Numbered from the stretch's first letter, positions 45,662 through 54,726 are shown. The stretch is 64,000 bases of DNA from Mesorhizobium sp. YIM 152430 (GCF_029210365.1 NZ_JARGES010000041.1:78808-142807); one strand, 5' to 3'. Made by a program: numbers and translations. The notes: generated by a model from the letters alone, not told the origin.

Positions 45662-46033
45662 ATGCGCCTCATCGCCCGCCTCGTCCTGCTCGCCGGCCTG
45701 GCAACGGAACCGGGTGGGCTCGCGCGCGCGGCGGATTCGCCCTTCGAAGCCAATCTGGTGCGGCTGTCGGAAGTGTTGGGCTCGCTCCATTTTCTGCGCA
45801 ATCTTTGCGGCGAGGCGAGCGACGAGTGGCTCGTCCATATGGAGCGGCTTCTGGAGGCGGAGAACCCCGATGAGGCACGCCGCGCCAAGTTCGTCGCGAA
45901 CTTCAATGCCGGCTACCAGGCATTCGACGCCAACTATACGCGCTGCACGCCATCGGCGATCGAGGCCATTTCGCGCTACATGAAAGAAGGCGAGAAGCTG
46001 ACCCGCGACACGGCCGCGCGCTTCGGCAATTAG
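45662..46033 (+). CDS. TIGR02301 family secreted protein
   Basis: This 123-residue protein has an N-terminal signal peptide (cleavage near ARA-AD) and a helical domain with two conserved cysteines (RNLCGEA and YTRCTPS) likely forming a disulfide. Segments LVRLSEVLGSLHFLRNLC and FNAGYQAF match the Rhizobiales family TIGR02301/DUF2385 as I recall it. Function is unknown. It follows the Nudix gene by three bases. Confidence 0.8.
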   Translation: MRLIARLVLLAGLATEPGGLARAADSPFEANLVRLSEVLGSLHFLRNLCGEASDEWLVHMERLLEAENPDEARRAKFVANFNAGYQAFDANYTRCTPSAIEAISRYMKEGEKLTRDTAARFGN

Positions 46034-46154
46034 CATTCGATTAACTTTTTAATCAAAGTCTCGATGCGTGACATTTTTGCTGTGGTAAAAAGGCTTAACC
46101 AGTCCTCAACGACAAATGCCAAATGCCGATGATCTCGGCGCCGGGGGTTAGCCG

Positions 46155-46412
46155 ATGAACTACAGCCTCAACGACATCGACGCCATCATCCGCGAGGAAA
46201 AGCGGCTGACGGCGGTCGAGAGCCATTGCGAGGCGTGGGCCGAGGGACTTTCGGCGGGCATCGAGCCGGAAATCATCGCCGAGGCGGCGCTGTCGACGGC
46301 GCTGCGCGAACTGGTCAAGACGGCCGGCGAGGATTCCGCCGTTCTCCTTCTTGAAAAGATGCGCAAGCTGGCGCTTTCCGGCGCATTCGACGGCGACAAG
46401 AAGCTGCACTGA
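46155..46412 (+). CDS. Small acidic helical protein, unknown function
   Basis: This 85-residue soluble protein is predicted helical (MNYSLNDIDAIIREEKRL, then AWAEGLSAGIEPEIIAEAAL and ALRELVKTAGED). I recognise no family. A G-rich GGGGG stretch lies before the ATG. The upstream 120 bases are AT-rich with a short hairpin GATTAA/TTAATC (46039-46054), suggesting its own promoter. Confidence 0.6.
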   Translation: MNYSLNDIDAIIREEKRLTAVESHCEAWAEGLSAGIEPEIIAEAALSTALRELVKTAGEDSAVLLLEKMRKLALSGAFDGDKKLH

Positions 46413-46460
46413 CGATTTTGCCGCGCGCAAATCCCTCATCGTCGTGATAGCGTTGCGGCC

Positions 46461-47159
46461 ATGAAAAGCGCCGTTCGTTTCCTTCCAGCCGTCTGTCTTG
46501 CCGGTCTCATCCTGGCGGTGCCGGCCCATGCCTTCAGCGAGTTGCAGGAGGTGCAGATGGAGGAACCGGAAGAGCAGCCAGACCGCGAATCCGTTCCAGG
46601 CGTCGAGCGCGGTCCGAACCTGCCCGACCTCGAGGTTCCCCTGCCCGACCCGCTTCGTCCGGCGACGCCGGGTGCCAAGGTCGCCGAGGAAACGCCACGC
46701 GTGCTCTACGACGTCATGCTTCTGCCCGAGCCCGTCCGCCGGATGCGGGAATCAATCATGGCGGCGTGCAAGGCTGGCGATATCGAGGCGCTGCGGGCGC
46801 TGCTTTCCACAGGTCCGAATGCGACCCAGCTTTCGCTCTCGGCCGTCGTCGGCGATCCGATCGAGCATCTGAAGAGCCTTTCGGGCGACGACGAGGGCCA
46901 CGAAATCCTGGCTATCCTCTACGAGGTCCTGGCTGCCGGCTTCGTCCATCTCGATATCGGCACGGACGACGAAATCTATGCCTGGCCCTATTTCGTCGCG
47001 CTCCCGATCGGCGATCTGACGCCGCCGCAGCGCGTCGAACTCTTCAAGCTCGTCACGGCCGGCGACTATGAGGAGATGAAAGCCTATGGAACCTACATCT
47101 TCTTTCGCACAGGCATCTCGCCGGATGGCGAATGGGAGTTCTTCATCGGCGGCGAGTGA
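46461..47159 (+). CDS. Putative secreted protein, unknown function
   Basis: This 232-residue protein has a signal peptide (hydrophobic 8-22, cleavage near AHA-FS), an acidic, proline-rich linker (about 28-75), then a helical domain of about 150 residues. The part ACKAGDIEALRALLSTGPN reads like one ankyrin-type helix pair, and YAWPYFVALPIGDLTPPQ is a distinctive later segment. Similar proteins appear in Rhizobiales without known function. It is 48 bases after the small acidic gene. Confidence 0.72.
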   Translation: MKSAVRFLPAVCLAGLILAVPAHAFSELQEVQMEEPEEQPDRESVPGVERGPNLPDLEVPLPDPLRPATPGAKVAEETPRVLYDVMLLPEPVRRMRESIMAACKAGDIEALRALLSTGPNATQLSLSAVVGDPIEHLKSLSGDDEGHEILAILYEVLAAGFVHLDIGTDDEIYAWPYFVALPIGDLTPPQRVELFKLVTAGDYEEMKAYGTYIFFRTGISPDGEWEFFIGGE

Positions 47160-47232
47160 GCGCATCTGCTTGCCGCGAGGGACGCTTGCGCCTACCTAAG
47201 CGGCGTCACGCAACAGCCTTCCGAGTCGCTTC

Positions 47233-48078
47233 ATGCCGACCGTACACCTCACATCCCGCGCCATCGTCTCCATCGACGGGCCGGAGGCCGAGCATTTCCT
47301 TCAAAATCTGATCACCCCCGATCTGGCGGCGCTTGCGCCCGGTGAGGCAAAGCCCGGCGCGCTGTTGACGCCGCAAGGCAAGATCCTGTTCGATTTCCTG
47401 ATCTTTCAGTCCGATGACGGATTGCGGCTCGAATGCCGCGCCGACATCGCCGACGATCTCGTCAAGCGGCTGACCATCTACAAACTGCGCGCCAAGGTGG
47501 GGATCGTCAAACAGGATCAGGCACTTGTCGCCGTTTCATGGGGCGATGATTCCAGGTCTTCGCAATCCGGGTCATCCGTGCGCGACCTTCGCTTCGAAGA
47601 CGTCGTCCTGCGGCACTATGCGACGACGCCACCCGCAACCGCCGATGAAGCCACCTGGACCGCGCTGCGCGCACAAAACGGCATCGCCGAAAGCGGCGCG
47701 GACTACGATCTCTCCGACGTCTTCCCGCATGACGTTCTCTACGACCAGAATGGCGGCGTCGGGCTCAGGAAGGGCTGTTTCGTCGGGCAGGAAGTGGTGT
47801 CGCGGATGCAGCATCGCGGAACGGCGCGGCGGCGGGTGATGATCGCGGCGAGCGACGATGCGCTGCCGGATGCCGGCACCGAAATCACCGTCGACGGGCG
47901 TCCGGTCGGCACGCTCGGCTCGAATGCGCGAGGCAAGGGCATCGCCATCGTGCGGATCGACCGCGTCAAGGATGCGCTCGACGCCGGTCACGACATTCTC
48001 GCTGGCGACGCCAGGCTGACGCTGACGATTCCCGCCTGGGCGCGCTACACGCTGCCCGAACCGAAGACAGCAGACTGA
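47233..48078 (+). CDS. ygfZ: YgfZ/GcvT-domain folate-binding iron-sulfur assembly factor
   Basis: YgfZ helps mature some iron-sulfur enzymes such as MiaB, using tetrahydrofolate. This 281-residue protein has the family signature KGCFVGQE (180-187) with the key Cys182, and the N-terminal GcvT-like fold (AEHFLQNLITPDL, LLTPQGKILFDFL). The stop overlaps the HD gene start by one base (TGATG). Confidence 0.9.
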   Translation: MPTVHLTSRAIVSIDGPEAEHFLQNLITPDLAALAPGEAKPGALLTPQGKILFDFLIFQSDDGLRLECRADIADDLVKRLTIYKLRAKVGIVKQDQALVAVSWGDDSRSSQSGSSVRDLRFEDVVLRHYATTPPATADEATWTALRAQNGIAESGADYDLSDVFPHDVLYDQNGGVGLRKGCFVGQEVVSRMQHRGTARRRVMIAASDDALPDAGTEITVDGRPVGTLGSNARGKGIAIVRIDRVKDALDAGHDILAGDARLTLTIPAWARYTLPEPKTAD

Positions 48079-48686
48079 TGCCGGACCGGCGCGGCGCTCC
48101 CGCGCGCGCTTGGCAGCGGATGCTGTCCGGCCGCAGGCTCGATCTTCTCGACCCCTCGCCGCTCGACATCGAGATCGGCGACATCGCGCATGGGCTCGCC
48201 CGCGTCGCGCGCTGGAACGGCCAGACCCATGGCGCGCACGCTTTTTCCGTCGCGCAGCATTCGCTGGTCGTGGAAACCATCCTGCGCTCTATCGAGCCGG
48301 AACTGGAGCCGCGCTGGCAACTGGCGGCGCTGCTGCATGACGCACCCGAATACGTCATCGGCGACATGATCTCGCCCTTCAAGCAGCAGATCGGCGACAG
48401 CTACCGCATCGTCGAGCACCGGCTCCAAGTCGCGATCCATCTGCGCTTCGGCCTGCCGTCGACGCTTCCCGCGCCGATCAGGAAGGCGATCAAGCGTGCC
48501 GACCAGATCGCCGCCTATCACGAGGCGACGCGACTGGCCGGCTTCGGCATGGCCGAAGCGGTGAAGTTCTTCGGCCGCCCGACGGGCGTTACGGCGGGCG
48601 AACTGGCGCTCGAGCCGCAGGCTGCCATGCTGGTGCAGAATGCCTTTTTGGCGCGGTTCACCAAGATCGAAGCGGCGCTCGTCTAA
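48078..48686 (+). CDS. HD-domain phosphohydrolase (YfbR-like)
   Basis: This 202-residue protein has the metal-binding pattern of HD hydrolases: His61 in VAQHSLVV, His87-Asp88 in AALLHDAPEYVIGD, and a later Asp in KRADQIAAYHEA. YfbR is a 5'-deoxynucleotidase; the substrate here is not established. It is coupled to ygfZ and its end overlaps the convergent ATP-grasp gene by three bases. Confidence 0.85.
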   Translation: MPDRRGAPARAWQRMLSGRRLDLLDPSPLDIEIGDIAHGLARVARWNGQTHGAHAFSVAQHSLVVETILRSIEPELEPRWQLAALLHDAPEYVIGDMISPFKQQIGDSYRIVEHRLQVAIHLRFGLPSTLPAPIRKAIKRADQIAAYHEATRLAGFGMAEAVKFFGRPTGVTAGELALEPQAAMLVQNAFLARFTKIEAALV

Positions 48687-50149
48687 CGCCCCTGCTTCTC
48701 CAGGCGGTTCAGGAACCATTTTGTCAGCCGCACCCAGACCTCGTCCTTCTCGCCGGCATCTTCCACCCCATGTTCGAGATTGGGGTTGTCGTTGACCTCA
48801 ATGACGTAGATTTCGCCGCTCGGCATTTCCTTCAGATCGACACCGTAGAGCCCGTCGCCGACGCAGCGCGCGGCGCGCACGGCCGTCTCGACGACATGGG
48901 CGGGTGCCTGTGCCAGCGTGAAGGCGCGGAAGCCGCCTTCGTCGGGCTTACCGCGCCGGTCGTGGTTGACGATCTGCCAGTGCTTCTTGGCCATCAGATA
49001 CTGGACGGCAAAGAGCGGCTGGCCACCGAGGACGCCGATCCGCCAGTCATAATCGGTGGGCGAATATTTCTGCGCGATCAGGAGATCGGAATCCTCCAGC
49101 CATCTGGCCGCGAGCGTCTTCAATTCCTCGAAACCGTTCGCCTTCTTGACGCCGCGGGAAAACGCGCTGTCGGGGATTTTCAGCACGAGCGGAAAGCCGA
49201 GCATATCGGCCGCCAATTGCAGATCCGCAGCACCGGCGATCATCACGGTCGGCGGGACGGGAACGTTGTGCGCCTCCATCAACTCGTTGAGATAGACCTT
49301 GTTGGTACAGCGGATCATCGACAGCGGATCATCGATGACGGGCATACCCTCCTGCTGGGCGCGGCGGGCGAAGCGGTAGGTGTGGTTCGATATCGCCGTC
49401 GTCTCGCGGATGAACAGCGCGTCGTAATTCGCCAGCTTCGGCAGGTCGCGTTTGCCGATTGGTTCGACCTCGACGCCCATCTTGGCGGCGATGCGCGACC
49501 AGTATCTGAGCGAGGCGATGGACGATGGCGGGAGTTCCTCCTTCGGATCGACCAGCGTCGCAAAGGAATAGCGCGACGGCGTGCGCTGCTTGGTGTCGCG
49601 CCATTCGCGCGCGGTATAGGTGTCGAGCGCGGCGAGGAAGCGCGTTTTCTCGTCGTCCTTCATGCGCGCGAGCGGCAGAAAGCCAATGCGGCCGATGGAA
49701 GCCCATTCGCCATTGTCGCGTATGGTCACTTCCAGCGCCGGCGCGCGAAACCAGTCGAAAAGGAGGCGCGCGAAACGCTCCCACGCCTTCGACGGGCCGA
49801 TGCCGAGAAAGACGCCGACCCTCGTCGGAAAGGCGCCGCCGAGTTCCTTTCGGCATCGGTTGAGCGCCTGTTCCAACTCGGGCAGCGACGCCTCATAGAG
49901 CTTCTTTTCCGAAAGGTCGATCATCGTCTCGACCGACGGGATGATGCGGTGGCCGCGCGAGCCCGCCAGAAGCGAGGCGTAGTAGCCGCGGCTCTGGTAG
50001 GCGTAGGAACCGGACAGGTTGATGATCTTCGGCCGCTGCGTGCGAAACAGCGACGGATGCGTCAGGTAGTCCCGGTTGGTGATGATCTTGTGGGGGGTTT
50101 CGAACTGGTCGAGGTCGCTCTTGCGGCCGGTCAGGATGACCCAGGTCAT
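48683..50149 (-). CDS. RimK-like ATP-grasp ligase with RLAN domain
   Basis: This 488-residue protein has an N-terminal RLAN domain (about 1-180) and a RimK-type ATP-grasp domain (about 275-470) with ATP-binding Lys324 in PLVLKIPDSAFSRGV and the metal-binding EVNDNPNLEHG (Glu451, Asn453, Asn455). ATP-grasp enzymes of this type join a carboxylate to an amine via acyl phosphate, often adding amino acids to a peptide or protein end. Its substrate is unknown. The ATG overlaps the stop of the GNAT-C39 gene (ATGA), so the two are made together and probably act in one pathway. Confidence 0.88.
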   Translation of the reverse strand: MTWVILTGRKSDLDQFETPHKIITNRDYLTHPSLFRTQRPKIINLSGSYAYQSRGYYASLLAGSRGHRIIPSVETMIDLSEKKLYEASLPELEQALNRCRKELGGAFPTRVGVFLGIGPSKAWERFARLLFDWFRAPALEVTIRDNGEWASIGRIGFLPLARMKDDEKTRFLAALDTYTAREWRDTKQRTPSRYSFATLVDPKEELPPSSIASLRYWSRIAAKMGVEVEPIGKRDLPKLANYDALFIRETTAISNHTYRFARRAQQEGMPVIDDPLSMIRCTNKVYLNELMEAHNVPVPPTVMIAGAADLQLAADMLGFPLVLKIPDSAFSRGVKKANGFEELKTLAARWLEDSDLLIAQKYSPTDYDWRIGVLGGQPLFAVQYLMAKKHWQIVNHDRRGKPDEGGFRAFTLAQAPAHVVETAVRAARCVGDGLYGVDLKEMPSGEIYVIEVNDNPNLEHGVEDAGEKDEVWVRLTKWFLNRLEKQGR

Positions 50150-51270
50150 GTTTTTCGTCTGTCTCCGAGCACGACGGCGGCCCGCAAGGGGGGATGGCCG
50201 AATTGCGCCATTCGCATGAACATCTCATAGGGCACCGGCACGTTCGCCGCGTCGGAAGCCGTCTCGCCGTGCTCGTCCTCGACCCAGGGGTCGTGGATGA
50301 AGATGTGGTCGCCATCGTCGTCGATGGCCAGGACCCAATGCGGCACCTTCTTGCCGAACATCAGGAAGCCCGAGATAAGAACCATCACGAGGCGCCCTTG
50401 TTTCAACGCCCGGCGAATATCGTCGAGCATGAAAGCGCGATCGTGGACGGCGACGCCGTATTCGGCGATGCGGGCGCGAAAATCGATCTGCGCCAGCAGC
50501 ATGACACGCCGCTTTTCCTTGTCGCGCACCGATTGCAGGAAGAGCGGGCCTTCATGCGAAACGAAGATTTCAGACATGAGACCATGCTCGTGCGCCGCGA
50601 CTGCAATGCCGAAAGGCTCGCATCCGCCGGGCCCCGACATCATGAAGACCGTCGTCGCCTCGCGCCAAAGGCGGATTTCCTTCACCGGCTCGGGCACGTA
50701 GTCGGCATCGAAATGCGCCATCGCCATCATCAGGCAGCATGGCCCGCAGGTGAAGTCGGCGGTCTGTTCGTAAAATGGCACCTTGGTCGAGCGAACCTCG
50801 CCATGAAGCAGCTTTTCCATGCGGATCGCTGCGACGCCATCCTCGTAATAATTGTCCACGATCGCGATGCGGCGGTAGTGGTTCTTCTCGTAAAGCGCGA
50901 TGGCGCGGGGGTTGTCTTCGCGCACCTCCAGCCGCAGCAGCATCCGGCCATGCTCATAGGCGGCATGTTCGGCAGCCGCGAGCAGCGTTCGGCCAAGGCC
51001 GGTTCCCTGCATCTGCGCGTCGGCCGCGATTGAATAAAGCCGCGCGACGCCGCTCCCCTTTCGAAACAGCACCATGCAATAGCCGACGATCGTGCCGTCC
51101 CGGATCGCGACGGTGGTCTCGGCCGTCGAGCGCTCGATCAGCTTGTGGAAGGAGCGGCGTGAGATGCGGTCGTGAGTGAAGACGCGCGACTCAAGCGCGG
51201 CCAGCGCATCCTCGTCGCCGATGCGGGCGGCGCGCAACGTGATGCCTGAAGCGAGCGGTGCGGATGCCAT
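50146..51270 (-). CDS. GNAT acetyltransferase fused to C39-like peptidase
   Basis: This 374-residue fusion has an N-terminal GNAT domain (about 8-155) with the acetyl-CoA loop QMQGTGLG (86-93) and NPRAIALYEKNHY, and a papain-fold C39-like peptidase domain (about 165-370) with Cys175 in FTCGPC, His311 in VPHWVLAI and Asp327 in HDPW, so the triad looks intact. The peptidase lacks the transporter of C39 bacteriocin exporters. Acetyltransferase, cysteine peptidase and a coupled ATP-grasp ligase suggest modification or trimming of a peptide or amino-acid conjugate. The ATG with GAGGAAG upstream is preferred; an open frame extends 141 bases further. Confidence 0.88.
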   Translation of the reverse strand: MASAPLASGITLRAARIGDEDALAALESRVFTHDRISRRSFHKLIERSTAETTVAIRDGTIVGYCMVLFRKGSGVARLYSIAADAQMQGTGLGRTLLAAAEHAAYEHGRMLLRLEVREDNPRAIALYEKNHYRRIAIVDNYYEDGVAAIRMEKLLHGEVRSTKVPFYEQTADFTCGPCCLMMAMAHFDADYVPEPVKEIRLWREATTVFMMSGPGGCEPFGIAVAAHEHGLMSEIFVSHEGPLFLQSVRDKEKRRVMLLAQIDFRARIAEYGVAVHDRAFMLDDIRRALKQGRLVMVLISGFLMFGKKVPHWVLAIDDDGDHIFIHDPWVEDEHGETASDAANVPVPYEMFMRMAQFGHPPLRAAVVLGDRRKT

Positions 51271-51472
51271 TGCGGCTGACTTCCTCGGGAAAGTCGGGCG
51301 CCGGCCTTGCTCCTCCAACTCCGGCTCGCCGACACCTTTCCGAGGCCGGCGAATTTTCGCTTTCGCGCCCCGATTATGGCCGAATTGGGACGCCTGTCCA
51401 GCGCCTTGCACGGCTTGGTTTTCGCGTTTGCACAGGGCTTAATGCGCTGCGACAGAGGGGATGGAATCACCA

Positions 51473-52327
51473 ATGGACGAACTTGAAATCCGAGCCGCCG
51501 AAGCGCTGACCATGACCGAATTGGCGCTGCGTGAGGCAGGCGCGCTAATCGGCGCCTATTCGCTGTCGTTCCTCGGCGCGCTCGTCCTTCTTGTCATCGG
51601 CTATGTCGCGGCCGGCATCTTCGAACGCTGGCTCCATACCGGGCTCGGGCGGGTCAAGGGTTTCGACGAAACGCTGCGGCGTTTTCTCTCCAGGGTGCTG
51701 CGCTATACGATCCTGGTCCTCGTCGGCGTCACGGTCCTGGCACAGTTCGGCGTTCAGACCACGAGCATCATCGCCGCACTCGGCGCCATTGGCCTTGCCA
51801 TCGGCCTCGCCTTGCAAGGTACGCTGCAAAATATAGCCGCCGGCATCATGCTTCTCGTCCTCCGCCCCTTCCGCGTCGGCGAATTCATCACCACGCCGAC
51901 CATCTCCGGCACTATCGAGGAAATCGGCCTTTTCGCCACCGAACTGCGTGGCGTGGACGGGCTCTACATCTTTGCGCCAAACAGCCTGCTCTGGAACGTG
52001 CCGGTCACCAATGCCACCCGCAATCCACTGCGGCGCACCGAACTGGCGCTCACCATCGCCTATGGCGACGACGTCGCGACTGCGCGCCAGGTCCTGCTCG
52101 ATCTTGCGGCCAATGAAAAGCGCATCCTCGAGGAACCGGCGCCCGAAACCTTCGTCGCAACGCTTGGCGACGCGGCCGTCGGCGTCACGCTCCACTACTG
52201 GACAGCAACGGCCGATTTCTGGAAGACCAAGATCGACATGACGCAAAAGGCAAAGAGCGCCTTCGAGGCAAAAGGGCTGACCATCCCCGTCGCTCCGCGT
52301 CTCCTGCCGCGCGCGCCATCACAATAG
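51473..52327 (+). CDS. MscS family mechanosensitive channel
   Basis: This 284-residue protein has three N-terminal membrane helices (about 27-48, 67-87 and 90-112) and the MscS beta domain. Helix 3 with GAIGLAIGLALQGTLQNIAAG, split by glycines, and the following RPFRVGEF are the pore-lining signature. Length matches E. coli MscS (286). MscS opens under membrane tension to release solutes on hypo-osmotic shock. Two ATGs 12 bases apart are possible; I use the second because the first abuts GAGGGG with no spacing. It is divergent from the GNAT-C39 gene. Confidence 0.92.
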   Translation: MDELEIRAAEALTMTELALREAGALIGAYSLSFLGALVLLVIGYVAAGIFERWLHTGLGRVKGFDETLRRFLSRVLRYTILVLVGVTVLAQFGVQTTSIIAALGAIGLAIGLALQGTLQNIAAGIMLLVLRPFRVGEFITTPTISGTIEEIGLFATELRGVDGLYIFAPNSLLWNVPVTNATRNPLRRTELALTIAYGDDVATARQVLLDLAANEKRILEEPAPETFVATLGDAAVGVTLHYWTATADFWKTKIDMTQKAKSAFEAKGLTIPVAPRLLPRAPSQ

Positions 52328-52373
52328 GCGGAGGGCAGGTGCAAATCGGCACTGCGCGCCATAGATTGCTTTG

Positions 52374-52817
52374 ATGAACCTTGCCCGCTTCGCCCTTGCC
52401 GGAATGCTTTCGCTGCCCGCCATCGCCGTCCAACCGGCATTTGCCTGTCCCGATCGGATCACGATTTCGCGCGGCGACACGCTGTCGGCGGTCGCTCGAG
52501 CCTGCGGCGTGAATGTCGAGAGGCTGATGCAGGCCAATCCCGGCCTGCGGCCGAACCACCTGCAACCGGGCATGATGATCGACGTGCCACCCGCCGGCGC
52601 GTCTTCCCGGCAGATCCCCTATAACCGCCCGCGCGTGACGGTGGCACCGCCAATCGCGCAGACAGGCCCCGGCATCCAGACGCCGACCAACATTCCGCTA
52701 AGGGAATTCAGGCGCGAGCGACCGGTCTATTTCGATCCGACGCGCCCGCCTCTGCCCGGCCAGGTGCCGCTTCCCGGCCAGCCGGGCTCGCCCGGTTGGC
52801 CTCTCCCGCAACGCTGA
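52374..52817 (+). CDS. Small secreted LysM protein
   Basis: This 147-residue protein has a signal peptide (cleavage near AFA-CP) followed by a LysM domain (about 28-75: ITISRGDTLSAVARACG, LMQANPGLRPNHLQPGM) and a Pro/Gly-rich tail including PLPGQVPLPGQPGSPG. Cys26 and Cys45 could pair. It probably binds peptidoglycan in the periplasm. It follows mscS by 46 bases on the same strand. No enzyme domain is present. Confidence 0.82.
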   Translation: MNLARFALAGMLSLPAIAVQPAFACPDRITISRGDTLSAVARACGVNVERLMQANPGLRPNHLQPGMMIDVPPAGASSRQIPYNRPRVTVAPPIAQTGPGIQTPTNIPLREFRRERPVYFDPTRPPLPGQVPLPGQPGSPGWPLPQR

Positions 52818-52830
52818 CCAATCAGCGGAA

Positions 52831-52872
52831 TTGAACGATCCATCGTTTCAATTCGTTTCCGTTTGAACAATC
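52831..52872 (+). promoter_or_regulatory. Candidate operator repeats upstream of MFS gene
   Basis: TTGAACGATC (52831-52840) and TTGAACAATC (52863-52872) are near-identical 10-mers 32 bases apart, about three helical turns. The first is part of a short palindrome AACGAT-CC-ATCGTT (52834-52847). They lie between the LysM gene and the MFS start and may bind a regulator. No regulator gene is adjacent. Confidence 0.35.
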
Positions 52873-52909
52873 GCTCGGCTAGTCTGCGCCATCAATCGAG
52901 AAGCGCGCC

Positions 52910-54148
52910 ATGACCACGATCCCCGCCGACCGCCCTGCAAAACGATCCGTGCCGTGGCTCCTCATCGTCTGCGGCTGCATCATCGCCGGCATGGCGTTCG
53001 GGCCGCGCTCGGCGATGGGCTTTTTCCAATTGCCGATGCTGGCCGAGAAAGGCTGGGACAGGACGACCTTCGGCCTCGCCATGGCGATCCAGAACCTGCT
53101 CTGGGGCCTCGGTCAGCCGGTTTTCGGCGCCATCGCCGACCGCTACGGGACATGGCGCGTGCTCTCCTTCGGCGGGCTGCTCTATGCTGCCGGCCTGGCA
53201 TTGATGGCCACCGCAGACACGCCGACCATGCTGCACATTTCGGGCGGCGTTCTCGTCGGCCTCGGCGTCGCGGCCAGTTCGTTCTCGATCGTGCTCGCCT
53301 CCTTCGGCCGCAACACGCCGCCCGAAAAGCGTTCCGTCGTCTTCGGCATCGGAACGGCTGCGGGCTCTGCCGGCATGTTCGTCTTCGCGCCCGTCAGCCA
53401 GGGCCTGATCGACGCCTATGGCTGGTCCGACACGCTGATGATCATGAGCGCGATGATGCTCCTGATCCCCATCCTGGCTATCCCGCTCGTCGGCAATTCC
53501 AGGACGGGGTCGGTGCCGCAGGCGCAATACGAACAATCGATGGGAGCGGCATTGCGCGAAGCCTTCGCGCACAGGAGTTACCTCCTGCTCGTCTCGGGCT
53601 TCTTCGTCTGCGGCTTCCAGGTCGCCTTCATCACCGCGCATTTCCCCGCCTATATCGGCGATCTCGGCATCGATGCGCGCTATGCCGTTCTGGCGCTCGC
53701 CTTCATCGGCTTCTTCAACATCATCGGCTCGCTCGCCGCAGGCGTCATCGGCCAGAAATATTCAAAGCCGATGTTTCTCGCGCTGATCTATATCGGCCGC
53801 TCCATCGCCATCACGGCCTTCCTCATCCTGCCGCAGACGCCGACCGCCGTCATCGTCTTCTCGATCGTGATGGGGCTGCTCTGGCTTTCGACCGTGCCGC
53901 CGACGAACGCGCTGGTCGCGATCATGTTCGGCACGCGCTATCTCGGCATGTTGGGCGGACTGGTCTTCCTGTCGCACCAGATCGGCTCGTTCCTCGGCGT
54001 CTGGCTCGGCGGCTATCTCTATGACGCCTTCGGGTCATACGACCCGGTCTGGTGGCTGGGCGTCGCGCTCGGCATCTTCGCAGCCATCGTCCACTGGCCG
54101 ATCGCCGAGCGGCCGGTCGACCGGCCGGCTCTGGCGCCCGCGGAGTAG
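52910..54148 (+). CDS. MFS transporter
   Basis: This 412-residue protein has about 12 hydrophobic helices. The loop after helix 2 reads GAIADRYGTWRVL, the MFS signature, and the layout (short N-terminus, FGPRSAMGFFQLP in helix 1, a hydrophilic central loop near 200-220) resembles the monocarboxylate/OFA group, which moves organic acids. Substrate unassigned. It is transcribed alone, with repeat elements upstream. Confidence 0.88.
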   Translation: MTTIPADRPAKRSVPWLLIVCGCIIAGMAFGPRSAMGFFQLPMLAEKGWDRTTFGLAMAIQNLLWGLGQPVFGAIADRYGTWRVLSFGGLLYAAGLALMATADTPTMLHISGGVLVGLGVAASSFSIVLASFGRNTPPEKRSVVFGIGTAAGSAGMFVFAPVSQGLIDAYGWSDTLMIMSAMMLLIPILAIPLVGNSRTGSVPQAQYEQSMGAALREAFAHRSYLLLVSGFFVCGFQVAFITAHFPAYIGDLGIDARYAVLALAFIGFFNIIGSLAAGVIGQKYSKPMFLALIYIGRSIAITAFLILPQTPTAVIVFSIVMGLLWLSTVPPTNALVAIMFGTRYLGMLGGLVFLSHQIGSFLGVWLGGYLYDAFGSYDPVWWLGVALGIFAAIVHWPIAERPVDRPALAPAE

Positions 54149-54207
54149 GCTCTTCAATTGCGCATGATGTCGTCCGAAAGCCGGCAACCACTTTTCAACA
54201 TCATGCG

Positions 54208-54726
54208 CTACCTTGCCGCCAGATTCGCGATCGGAAAGATCGCGCAGGTTTCGGTGCCGATCGCCAGCAGCTTGCCATTTGCATCCGTCAGGCGCGCCTC
54301 GGAGACGGCCAGCGTGCGGCCCTTGCTGACGACCTTGCCCTCGCAGGTGACGACACCGGTCTTCTCGCTGATCGGGCGGAGGTAATTCACTTTCATCTCG
54401 ACGGTCGAATAGCCTTCGCCCTTCGCGAGCAGCGTGTGAATCGAGCAGCCGAGCGCGGAATCGAGCACCGTCGCAGCCCAGCCGCCATGGACCGAACCGA
54501 GCGGGTTGAAGTGCCGCGCACCCGGCATTCCCTTGAAGACGGCTCTCCCCTCGCCGACTTCGACCAGCGCGAAATTGATGCGGGCGGCGATCGAGGGCGC
54601 CGGGTATTCGCCGCTTACGACGCGCCGCAGCAACTCCAGGCCCGAATAAATTTCGACATCCGCATGGGGAATGGTGCCCAGTCCACGCGGAACGACGTGG
54701 CCGGGAAAGATTTCGACTGCGGTCAT
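54208..54726 (-). CDS. PaaI family hotdog thioesterase
   Basis: This 172-residue hotdog-fold protein has the family core [22 protein letters not shown] (His and Gly-Gly around 77-85, Asp at the helix start) and [13 protein letters not shown]. Such enzymes hydrolyse acyl-CoA thioesters, often aromatic or medium chain. The ATG overlaps the recO stop (ATGA), so it is the downstream gene of the rnc-era-recO operon. Confidence 0.85.
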   Translation of the reverse strand: MTAVEIFPGHVVPRGLGTIPHADVEIYSGLELLRRVVSGEYPAPSIAARINFALVEVGEGRAVFKGMPGARHFNPLGSVHGGWAATVLDSALGCSIHTLLAKGEGYSTVEMKVNYLRPISEKTGVVTCEGKVVSKGRTLAVSEARLTDANGKLLAIGTETCAIFPIANLAAR

